Source of the DNA: Candidatus Woesearchaeota archaeon
GTDB taxonomy: Archaea; Nanobdellota; Nanobdellia; Woesearchaeales; B29-G15
Length of the DNA stretch: 23,067 nucleotides
Reading direction: 5' to 3'
Assembly: GCA_003650585.1 (NCBI GenBank)
Contig: QMQS01000004.1
Location: forward strand, 1 to 23,067
A model generated the notes under the pieces. The model had not been told where the DNA came from. It saw only the letters and a program-made list of their open reading frames with translations, and searched no databases. Below are positions 1-6,841 of this stretch, piece after piece (the stretch's first letter is position 1; each line of letters opens with the position of its first letter). Both the position numbers and the translations under genes were made by a program.

Positions 1-1
1 A

Positions 2-1285
2 GAGAGAATATTGCTCAACTCTATTGCCAATGGCAAGAAAACCCCATCACAGATTCCGCTTAGTAAGGATGAACTCCAGGTTAGCATAGGTATTCTCAAA
101 AAGCTTGGTGCCATCACAATCGAGGCAACAAACCCGCTCACATTTGCACTAACAGAGGCTGGCAAAACCTGGTTGAAAAAAAAGACACTTGAAGAGCAGT
201 TTCTTAATACACTCACTCAACCAAGGGACCTGGAGGGGCTTAGACCAGAGGAGAGGAAGGCATTTGAGACCCTTCTAGCTAGGAGGAACATTGTTAGGGT
301 GGTTGAAAAGAAACTCTTAGAAGCAGAGTTGACAGAGAGGGGTAAAAAGATAGGCCCTATAAAGGCAACCCAACTAATTGGTCGGCTCACCCCTGACATG
401 CTTTCCAGTGGTTCTTGGAAGAGGGCAAGTTTCAAGGCGTATGATGTCTCATCGCCAGTACCAAGGTTGGATGGTGGTAAGCGCCACATCCTTTACCAAG
501 CCATTGAGTATATACGCCGAATCTGGCTAGAGATGGGTTTTGTAGAAATGACTGGGCGACTGGTTCAGCAATCATTCTGGAATTTCGATGCACTCTTCAC
601 AGCCCAAGACCATCCAGTTAGGGACATACATGATACCTTTTTCCTAAAAGATCCCAGAGTGGGGCAACTCCCTGCCAAGCAACTGGTAGAGAGGGTTAGA
701 AAGACCCATGAGAATGGCTGGACCACTGGCTCAAAGGGTTGGGGTTACACCTGGAACCCTGATGAGGCGAAGAGGAACGTTATGCGTACCCACACCACAG
801 TGCTTTCTGCAAGAACACTTGCGGCACTCACCCCAAAAGACATACCAGGCAAGTTCTTTGCTGTTGCAAGAAACTTTAGGAACGAAACAGTTGATTGGGG
901 GCACAGTTGTGAGTTCTATCAGGTTGAGGGGATTGTTGTTAGCAAGGATGTTACCTTTAAACACCTGCTTGGTTATTTGAGGGAATACTACAAAAAATTG
1001 GGTTATGATAAAGTGAGGTTTAGACCTGCCTACTTCCCCTATACAGAGATGAGTGTTGAGGCAGAGGTTTACAACAAGGAGAGGGCAACCTGGGTTGAGG
1101 TTGGTGGTGCTGGTATATTTCGCCCAGAGGTTGTGAAGCCATTGCTCGGGCAGGACATCCCAGTGCTTGCATGGGGGCAGGGGCTTGAGCGAGGTATCAT
1201 GGAGCATTTGGGTATAAATGATCTGCGTGAGATATATGCTAATGATTTAGGTAAACTCAAGGAGATGGGGGTTTGGTACAAGTAA
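2..1285 (+). CDS. pheS: Phenylalanyl-tRNA synthetase alpha subunit (5' truncated)
   Basis: This is the catalytic alpha subunit of the alpha2-beta2 PheRS, which charges tRNA-Phe in the cytoplasm. The frame is open to the window edge. The first possible start inside is a TTG at 11, but the N-terminal winged-helix region looks incomplete against archaeal PheS of roughly 480-500 residues, so the true start probably lies upstream. Counting from the TTG, the class II core runs from about residue 155. It includes the block MRTHTTVLSARTLAAL (258-273), motif 2 around FRNETVDWGHSCEFYQVEG (289-307), FRPAYFPYTEMSVE (337-350) and motif 3 around GQGLERGIMEHLGI (389-402). pheT starts one base after the stop, so the two subunits are very probably co-translated. 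The archaeal-type separate architecture supports an archaeal host. Confidence 0.96.
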   Translation, partial: ERILLNSIANGKKTPSQIPLSKDELQVSIGILKKLGAITIEATNPLTFALTEAGKTWLKKKTLEEQFLNTLTQPRDLEGLRPEERKAFETLLARRNIVRVVEKKLLEAELTERGKKIGPIKATQLIGRLTPDMLSSGSWKRASFKAYDVSSPVPRLDGGKRHILYQAIEYIRRIWLEMGFVEMTGRLVQQSFWNFDALFTAQDHPVRDIHDTFFLKDPRVGQLPAKQLVERVRKTHENGWTTGSKGWGYTWNPDEAKRNVMRTHTTVLSARTLAALTPKDIPGKFFAVARNFRNETVDWGHSCEFYQVEGIVVSKDVTFKHLLGYLREYYKKLGYDKVRFRPAYFPYTEMSVEAEVYNKERATWVEVGGAGIFRPEVVKPLLGQDIPVLAWGQGLERGIMEHLGINDLREIYANDLGKLKEMGVWYK

Positions 1286-1286
1286 G

Positions 1287-2924
1287 ATGCCAACTGTAAC
1301 ACTGAGCTATGAAACTGTGAAATCAGGCATAGGCAAAAAGCTTAGTGATGCAGAGTTAAAGGAGCGCATCTCAATGCTTGGCACAGACCTAGAGAGTTTG
1401 TCAAAGGATGGGATTGTGGTTGAGGTGTTTCCAAACCGACCAGATATGTTGTCTGAGTTTGGCTTTATTAGGGCTTTGCGTTCATTTCTGGGTGTTGAGC
1501 CAGGACTCAAGCACTACAAAGCCAAGTCCTCTGGAAAAAGGGTTATTGTGAAGCCCTCTGTGTTAAAAGTGAGGCCCTACACTGCATGTGCAATAGTTAA
1601 GAATTTGAAACTGGATGATGAGAGGATTCAACAATTGATACAACTCCAAGAGAAGCTTCACCTAAGTCATTGTAGGGACAGGGCTAAGGGGGCTATTGGC
1701 ATCTACCCCTCTGACAAAATCAAGTATCCAATTGAGTTCTTTGCAGAGGATCCGAGCAAGGTTGCATTTGTCCCATTGGGCGAGACCCGTAAGATGAACG
1801 GGCTCGAGATACTCCGCAAGCACAAGGCAGGGAAAGCATATGCCCACCTTTTAAGTGGCAAATCTAAGTTCCCATTCTTTAGGGATGCGGCTGGCAAAAT
1901 AATGTCAATGCCACCAATAATAAACTCAGAGTTCACTGGCAAGATAACAGAGGCAACCACAGAGGTATTTATTGAGTGCAGCGGGTTTGACCTCAATTTC
2001 CTAAAGAAACTCCTCAACATCATAATCTGCGAACTTAGTGATATGGGTGGCGAGATTTACTCTATGGAGCTGGTTTATCCAAACAAGCATGTGAGAACGC
2101 CTGAGTTAAAGCCCGAAAGAATGAAGCTAAGTACAGAGTATGTTTACAGGATGCTTGGGCAAAGGGTGAACATTAAGGCATGTCTTGAGAGGATGGGGCA
2201 TTCGTATGAGAATGGCATGGTGCTTGTGCCCTGTTACAGGGTTGATATACTCCACCCAATAGACCTAGTGGAGGATATAGCGATAGCGCATGGCTATGAG
2301 AATTTTGAACCAGAGTTGCCCAACATTTCCACAATAGGCACAGAAGTACAGATAGAGAAACTCAAAAGAATAATTGCTCAGCTTATGATTGGCTTGGGGT
2401 TTATGGAGGTTGCAACCTTCAATGTTACAAACAACACCATACAGCGAGAGCGCATGCAACTCAAGGGCGGGATAATAGAGTTCTCAAACTATAAAAGCAG
2501 TGAGTACTCTGGGTTGAGGCAATCCATGATAGCATCACTACTTGAGGTGTTGGAGCGCAACACAAAGCACGAGTATCCACAAAAGGTGTTTGATATGGGC
2601 ACCCTCTTCTTTAAGAACGATAAGGAAGAGACGGGGGTGCTTGAAGAGGAATGGCTTGGTGTTTTGCTATCGGGTAAAATTGAGGACTTCACAAAGGCAA
2701 AGCAAACACTTGAATATGTGCTGAGTGGGTTTGGTTTGAGTTGCAAGATAGAGCCGGTTGAGCATCCCTCATTCATACATGGCAGGGTTGGTGAGATAAG
2801 GGTTAAGCATAGGGTTTTGGGCATTATTGGGGAGCTTCATCCAGCAGTGCTTACCAGGTTTAAGTTGGAGATGCCAGTTGCCGGTTTCGAGCTAAATCTA
2901 AACAAACTGATTGAGCTTCTTTAA
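1287..2924 (+). CDS. pheT: Phenylalanyl-tRNA synthetase beta subunit
   Basis: This is the beta subunit of PheRS, which binds and positions tRNA-Phe and carries the editing (B3/B4) region. The protein is 545 residues, the normal length for the archaeal/eukaryal type and much shorter than bacterial PheT, because the N-terminal EMAP-like tRNA-binding domain and the C-terminal anticodon-binding domain are absent. Visible landmarks are EVFPNRPDMLSEFG (46-59), the B3/B4 region (about 95-250), the B5 signature CYRVDILHPIDLVEDIAIAHGY (around 317-338) and the catalytic-like fold with FDMGTLFF. The ATG follows the pheS TAA by one base. The last 65 bases overlap the 3' end of the opposite-strand GIY-YIG gene. 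Confidence 0.96.
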   Translation: MPTVTLSYETVKSGIGKKLSDAELKERISMLGTDLESLSKDGIVVEVFPNRPDMLSEFGFIRALRSFLGVEPGLKHYKAKSSGKRVIVKPSVLKVRPYTACAIVKNLKLDDERIQQLIQLQEKLHLSHCRDRAKGAIGIYPSDKIKYPIEFFAEDPSKVAFVPLGETRKMNGLEILRKHKAGKAYAHLLSGKSKFPFFRDAAGKIMSMPPIINSEFTGKITEATTEVFIECSGFDLNFLKKLLNIIICELSDMGGEIYSMELVYPNKHVRTPELKPERMKLSTEYVYRMLGQRVNIKACLERMGHSYENGMVLVPCYRVDILHPIDLVEDIAIAHGYENFEPELPNISTIGTEVQIEKLKRIIAQLMIGLGFMEVATFNVTNNTIQRERMQLKGGIIEFSNYKSSEYSGLRQSMIASLLEVLERNTKHEYPQKVFDMGTLFFKNDKEETGVLEEEWLGVLLSGKIEDFTKAKQTLEYVLSGFGLSCKIEPVEHPSFIHGRVGEIRVKHRVLGIIGELHPAVLTRFKLEMPVAGFELNLNKLIELL

Positions 2925-3342
2925 TCGTTACATTGGGCTTAGCCCTTTTTATAGCCCCAAGCAGGCCCCTTATGCTTTGTTCATTTGGGAAATAATACAG
3001 ATGCGACCCGCACTTACAATCAGACGAGCCAAATCTGGCTACACTAAATGTTGCCAAACCAGCCACAAGTTTGCTAAGCTCGCACTCTATCTTCTTTGTT
3101 GAGGTTACTATTACCACTTGCTCAACCCTTACTTTGCTACCCAAACCCAGCAGGTAATCAATGTGCCAATGCTTTCTCTTTTTTGATGAGAGATGACGCT
3201 TAACCCTTGCCTCAAGCCCACCCATAGCAGACCCAACATAGACATACCAACCCGGTTTAAAATCTATCCAACCTAGCTTGCCTATCTCTCCTTTAACCAC
3301 TGCTTTGATGTTGATTATAAGCAGGTACGCACCGCAAAGCAT
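2860..3342 (-). CDS. DUF123 GIY-YIG nuclease-like protein
   Basis: This 160-residue protein belongs to the DUF123 branch of the GIY-YIG superfamily, common in archaea and usually annotated as a putative endonuclease of unknown substrate. The GIY half-motif appears as GAYLLII (4-10), the YIG half as YVYVGSA (33-39), followed by GGLEARVKRHL (41-51), KRKHWHIDYLL (55-65) and the family's C-terminal DCKCGSHLYYF (108-118). The ATG at 3342 places the start directly before the first core strand. The last 21 codons lie antisense inside pheT, a convergent overlap of 65 bases. The gene is divergent from lgt and appears to use the same symmetric TATA element. A role in DNA repair is only inference from the fold. 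Confidence 0.88.
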   Translation of the reverse strand: MLCGAYLLIINIKAVVKGEIGKLGWIDFKPGWYVYVGSAMGGLEARVKRHLSSKKRKHWHIDYLLGLGSKVRVEQVVIVTSTKKIECELSKLVAGLATFSVARFGSSDCKCGSHLYYFPNEQSIRGLLGAIKRAKPNVTIKEAQSVCLDLARNRQLASPT

Positions 3343-3358
3343 GCCCCAATGAATAATC

Positions 3359-3372
3359 TTTTAAATATTAAA
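3359..3372. promoter_or_regulatory. Shared, near-palindromic TATA element between DUF123 and lgt
   Basis: The stretch TTTTAAATATTAAA reads as a good archaeal TATA box on both strands. Its centre is about 23 bases from the lgt ATG (3389) and about 24 bases from the DUF123 ATG (3342). Both spacings fit archaeal TATA-to-start distances and predict leaderless or nearly leaderless transcripts in both directions. No second AT-rich candidate is present in the 43-base gap. Transcription itself is inferred. Confidence 0.6.
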
Positions 3373-3388
3373 CCTTTCCCAAAGCGTG

Positions 3389-4150
3389 ATGTTTTACCAC
3401 AACATTAATCCTGTGCTGTTGAAGCTCGGTTCTCTTGAGATTAGATACTATGGGCTTATGTATGTGGTTGGGATAGCTGTATGCTACTTGATTGTTGCAA
3501 GGTACTCCAAGAGACTAAAGCTGGGCATCACAAAGCAGCAAATCCAGGATATCCTCTTTTGGGGGGTGCTTGGGCTCTTGCTTGGTGGTCGGCTTGGGTA
3601 TTGCTTGTTTTACAACCCCGGCTATTTCTTGAGCCATCCATTGGATATAGTTAAGATTTGGGAGGGTGGTATGTCTTTTCATGGTGGTTTGCTGGGTGCG
3701 TTACTGTTAACCTGGATTTACTCTAAGCGCCACTCATTGCCATTCCTCAAATTGGCAGACCTATTTGTGTTGCCAGTCCCCATTGCATTGGCTTTTGGCA
3801 GATTGGGGAATTTCATCAATGGCGAACTTTACGGTAGGCCATGCAATTGTTGGTGGGGTTTCTACTTTCCAAATGCCCCTGACCATGGCTTGGTGCCAAG
3901 ACACCCCTCACAAATCTATGAGATGCTAAAGAACCTGTTCATATTTCTGGTGCTGTGGGTGTTATCAAACCGTAAACACAAGCCAGGTTTTCTGCTTTTT
4001 AGCTTTATTTTCCTATATGGCTTGCTAAGGTTTATTGTGGAATTTTTGAGGGCACCAGAGATTGTGTTCATGGGCGTGACAATGGGCCAATGGCTCTCTA
4101 TACCAATGATTGTGATTGGTGGTGCGTGGATTTTACTACGAGCTAGGTAA
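3389..4150 (+). CDS. lgt: Prolipoprotein diacylglyceryl transferase
   Basis: Lgt is the integral membrane enzyme that transfers a diacylglyceryl group from phosphatidylglycerol to the lipobox cysteine of prolipoproteins in bacteria. The protein (253 residues from this ATG) has about seven hydrophobic segments. It carries the hallmark sites: MSFHGG (95-100, His98 corresponding to E. coli His103), GRLGNFINGELYGR (137-150, with the essential Arg, Asn and Glu) and RFIVEFLRAPE (214-224, Arg214 and Glu218). A GTG three bases upstream (3386) would add one residue; the ATG is preferred because it lies where a leaderless transcript from the TATA element at 3359-3372 would begin. Lgt is not a usual archaeal protein, so the lipid donor here is open. 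A lipobox protein is encoded at 14805-15470. Confidence 0.95.
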   Translation: MFYHNINPVLLKLGSLEIRYYGLMYVVGIAVCYLIVARYSKRLKLGITKQQIQDILFWGVLGLLLGGRLGYCLFYNPGYFLSHPLDIVKIWEGGMSFHGGLLGALLLTWIYSKRHSLPFLKLADLFVLPVPIALAFGRLGNFINGELYGRPCNCWWGFYFPNAPDHGLVPRHPSQIYEMLKNLFIFLVLWVLSNRKHKPGFLLFSFIFLYGLLRFIVEFLRAPEIVFMGVTMGQWLSIPMIVIGGAWILLRAR

Positions 4151-4172
4151 GTACCCACTGTTTAGGAAACCT

Positions 4173-4182
4173 TTTTAAATAT
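4173..4182 (+). promoter_or_regulatory. TATA box for the IMPase-like gene
   Basis: The AT-rich TTTTTAAATATAAATT stretch lies about 40 bases upstream of the ATG at 4221, predicting a leader of roughly 15-20 bases. No Shine-Dalgarno sequence precedes the ATG. Confidence 0.5.
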
Positions 4183-4220
4183 AAATTAACTACACTTTAG
4201 TAACACTACGACCAATTACA

Positions 4221-5501
4221 ATGCCACGAAGTCCACGCCAGATATACAAAAAATATAGGAGCCAAGGTGCAACTGGGTTACTTCTTGGTGCCTTGGAGCA
4301 TATAGTGCAACAACTAGACAGAACCACACATCCACTGATACTCAAAAAGTATGACTCAGGAGACATAGTTAGCTATCTCGATTGCTTAGTGCATAACTCT
4401 GTGGTTGAGTACTTCAGAGCGAATGAAATCCCTATACTTATCTTGGGGGAAGAAGGAGAATGCTCAGTTGCAAACCCTGAGTGGATTCTCTTGATTGATG
4501 AGATAGAGGGCTCCCAAAATGCGATTAATGGGCTTGATTATGGCATAAACATGGCAATAGCTCACTACCAACCACAGATTCGAGGGGATGAGCTAGAAGC
4601 AGCAGTGGTTTGCAACCTAAGGGACAGTAGGGTCTTTGTTTCTGAGCGTGGGAAAGGGGCATACAAAATTGTGAATGGTAAAAGGTGTGAGTTAAGCCAC
4701 AAACCCACAGATGTATGGGAAATACCAAGCCCATATGCCTACACCACAACCACTGAGCAGGTTAAGAGACAAGTGTCACTCTCGCGGATATTCAGTGCGA
4801 GGTTAGGTAATCAGCCGAGGAGTATAGATGCCACAGGCACAAGATTGGCAGGTTTGGCTGATTCAGACATTAGGGCTTATGGTGACTGGAGGAACGTCAC
4901 GAAGTGTTGGGATGTTTTACCTTCAGCTTTGATCTTACGAGAAGCCGGTTATAGAATCACTGATGTGTTTGGCTTTGATTTTACTGCTGGGATACTGTAT
5001 GATGAACACAATCCCAATTATAGAGAGCACAATGGCTTAAATATTAGGTTGGGTGAAAACTTTATTGCCGCATCACCAGAAGAGCATGAGCTTCTTATAT
5101 TTGGTAGTGCAGGGAAGGGTAGTATGAGGGTCCTTCCTATGGATTGTGTGTGGGATATTATTCTTACCAAAACAAGGCACTACCCACCCCAGTTTATAGG
5201 ATGCTATTTCCCATGCGACTTACCACTTAGAGATGCCCTTAATAGATTTGGTGAGGCCGTGGCTTTTACACTCTTAGCAGTTATCCAGGATAGAAGGGTT
5301 GCATACGGCTCTTTGGACCCAGAGAATATAATAAAGATTACTAAAAAAATTCGTGAACACTACTTGCCCATGGATAGTAAGTTTCTACCAGAGAGCAAGC
5401 CAGTGCACTTGTGGGCTTTTGATAAAACAATTGTTGAACGAAAAGAAAGGCATCCCAGAGAGTTCGGTGAGCTGCAGATAGAGTATGGGGTTAAGTTGTA
5501 A
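4221..5501 (+). CDS. Inositol monophosphatase-superfamily protein with long C-terminal extension
   Basis: A 426-residue protein whose first ~285 residues match the Mg2+-dependent IMPase/FBPase phosphatase superfamily. The metal-site motifs appear in order: GEEGE (76-80), LIDEIEGS (91-98) in place of the usual DPxDGT, and CWDVLPSALILREAG (229-243) in place of WDxAAxxLIxxEAGG. Asp93 and Asp231 match canonical ligands, but Glu96 replaces the second Asp of the first motif. The remaining ~140 residues (about 287-426) are not part of normal IMPases (about 250-270 residues) and match nothing I recognise; they hold several Trp, Cys and charged stretches and no obvious membrane segment. The gene stands alone with its own TATA box and converges on asnS. 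The substrate is unknown: inositol phosphate, fructose bisphosphate, NADP and PAP are all possible. Confidence 0.72.
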   Translation: MPRSPRQIYKKYRSQGATGLLLGALEHIVQQLDRTTHPLILKKYDSGDIVSYLDCLVHNSVVEYFRANEIPILILGEEGECSVANPEWILLIDEIEGSQNAINGLDYGINMAIAHYQPQIRGDELEAAVVCNLRDSRVFVSERGKGAYKIVNGKRCELSHKPTDVWEIPSPYAYTTTTEQVKRQVSLSRIFSARLGNQPRSIDATGTRLAGLADSDIRAYGDWRNVTKCWDVLPSALILREAGYRITDVFGFDFTAGILYDEHNPNYREHNGLNIRLGENFIAASPEEHELLIFGSAGKGSMRVLPMDCVWDIILTKTRHYPPQFIGCYFPCDLPLRDALNRFGEAVAFTLLAVIQDRRVAYGSLDPENIIKITKKIREHYLPMDSKFLPESKPVHLWAFDKTIVERKERHPREFGELQIEYGVKL

Positions 5502-5533
5502 AGTAAACCTGCCAAGTAATATCTGGGGGGCTA

Positions 5534-6841
5534 TTAAGGTCGCCACCTATCCACTGTTCTTGGGAAGGGTATGGCGTCCTTGATATTCTCCAGCCCGCAT
5601 ATCCAAGCAATCAAGCGCTCGACACCCAAGCCATAGCCAGAGTGTTGCACAGAGCCATACCTCCGCAGGTCAAAGTACCACTCGTAGTTCTCGAGCTTCT
5701 CACCACCCCTCTTCAGCCACTTCTTGAGCTCTTCAATGTCTGTCTCTCTCTCAGAGCCACCCACAATCTCACCATAGCCCTCTGGGGCAATCATATCAAA
5801 GCACTTGGCAACTGGCCCAGGTGCCTCCTTATCTTCTGTGTCAACCGGCTTATAGAATGCCATTATCTCCTTGGGGTAATGGGTAACAACAACAGGCGTA
5901 TCAAACAACTCCATTAGCTTCTTCTCTTCTATTGTCCTCAGGTCTTTACCCCATTTCACATTCAAGTTGCATTTCTCTTTCAAGAGTTTTAGGGCTTTTG
6001 TGTAGGTGATTGTTGGGAACTTCTTCTTTAGTGATGGCTCAAGCCTCTTTAAGTCTCTCTTTAGCAGCTTCAACTCCTCAAGGTTACGCTCCAGAACCCT
6101 CTTTAGAATGAATTTAACCTCTTCTTTAGCCACTTCTGAACACTCCTTGTAATCCATAAAAGCAGCCTCCATCTCAGCCATCCAGAACTCTGCCAGGTGC
6201 CTCGAGGTGCTGGATTTCTCTGAGCGAAATGTGGGTGCAACATCATAAATCTTCTCTAAAGAGAATATAGCTGCCTCTGCATAGAGTTGCCATGATTGGG
6301 TTAGCCAAATCTTGTTACCGAAGTAATTCACCTCAAAGAGTGTTGCCCCGCCCTCACACGCAGTCGGGGTGAAAATCGGAGGCGTGAACTCATAGTAGCC
6401 CTTTGACCTAAAAAACTCATGGATTGCTCCAATCACTGTTGAGCGTATCTTTAGTATGGCATTCATCTTCCTTGAGCGTAGCCATAGGTGCCTCACATCC
6501 AACAGGAACTCTGGTGAAAAGTCCTTGGCGATTGGGAACGGTTCGCCCTTATGGATAAACCTCAGCTGTTCTGTCTCCAGCTCAAAACCACCAGGCGCCC
6601 TAGGGTCTGGCTTTAGTTTACCAACAACCTCAACAGAGGACTCTATGTTTACATCATTCGCAGTCTCCCAGGTCTCTGTGTCCACTTCGCTTTTCTTTAT
6701 CACGCATTGAATGACAGAGCTGGCGTCCCGAAGCAAGATAAAGGCAGTCTCTTTTGAGAGGCGCCTTCTATAAACCCAGCCCTTCAACAGCACCCTGCCT
6801 TTGCCTTTCTTTACAGCTTCTGAGATTAGTTTGCGTTTCAT
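5534..6841 (-). CDS. asnS: Asparaginyl-tRNA synthetase (archaeal type)
   Basis: A class IIb aminoacyl-tRNA synthetase of 435 residues. An N-terminal OB-fold anticodon-binding domain (about 15-105) precedes the catalytic core. Motif 2 is FRSEKSSTSRHLAEFWMAEME (205-225) and motif 3 is GLGVERLIAW (404-413). The SGYGLGVERL context after QH, the ending KDAIPFPR and the GEIVGGSERE segment favour AsnRS over archaeal AspRS, which typically has HGGxGLGxER. The ATG overlaps the aspS stop in an ATGA junction, so the two synthetases are translationally coupled. Its close kinship with AspRS means a paralogous role, such as an asparagine-synthetase-like one, cannot be excluded, but full length and intact motifs favour a real synthetase. 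Confidence 0.9.
   Translation of the reverse strand: MKRKLISEAVKKGKGRVLLKGWVYRRRLSKETAFILLRDASSVIQCVIKKSEVDTETWETANDVNIESSVEVVGKLKPDPRAPGGFELETEQLRFIHKGEPFPIAKDFSPEFLLDVRHLWLRSRKMNAILKIRSTVIGAIHEFFRSKGYYEFTPPIFTPTACEGGATLFEVNYFGNKIWLTQSWQLYAEAAIFSLEKIYDVAPTFRSEKSSTSRHLAEFWMAEMEAAFMDYKECSEVAKEEVKFILKRVLERNLEELKLLKRDLKRLEPSLKKKFPTITYTKALKLLKEKCNLNVKWGKDLRTIEEKKLMELFDTPVVVTHYPKEIMAFYKPVDTEDKEAPGPVAKCFDMIAPEGYGEIVGGSERETDIEELKKWLKRGGEKLENYEWYFDLRRYGSVQHSGYGLGVERLIAWICGLENIKDAIPFPRTVDRWRP

Noticed and set aside
731..1207. A 158-codon minus-strand ORF inside pheS
   Set aside because: It lies wholly antisense to a conserved gene, has a low-complexity Cys/Leu/Pro composition and no recognisable domain.
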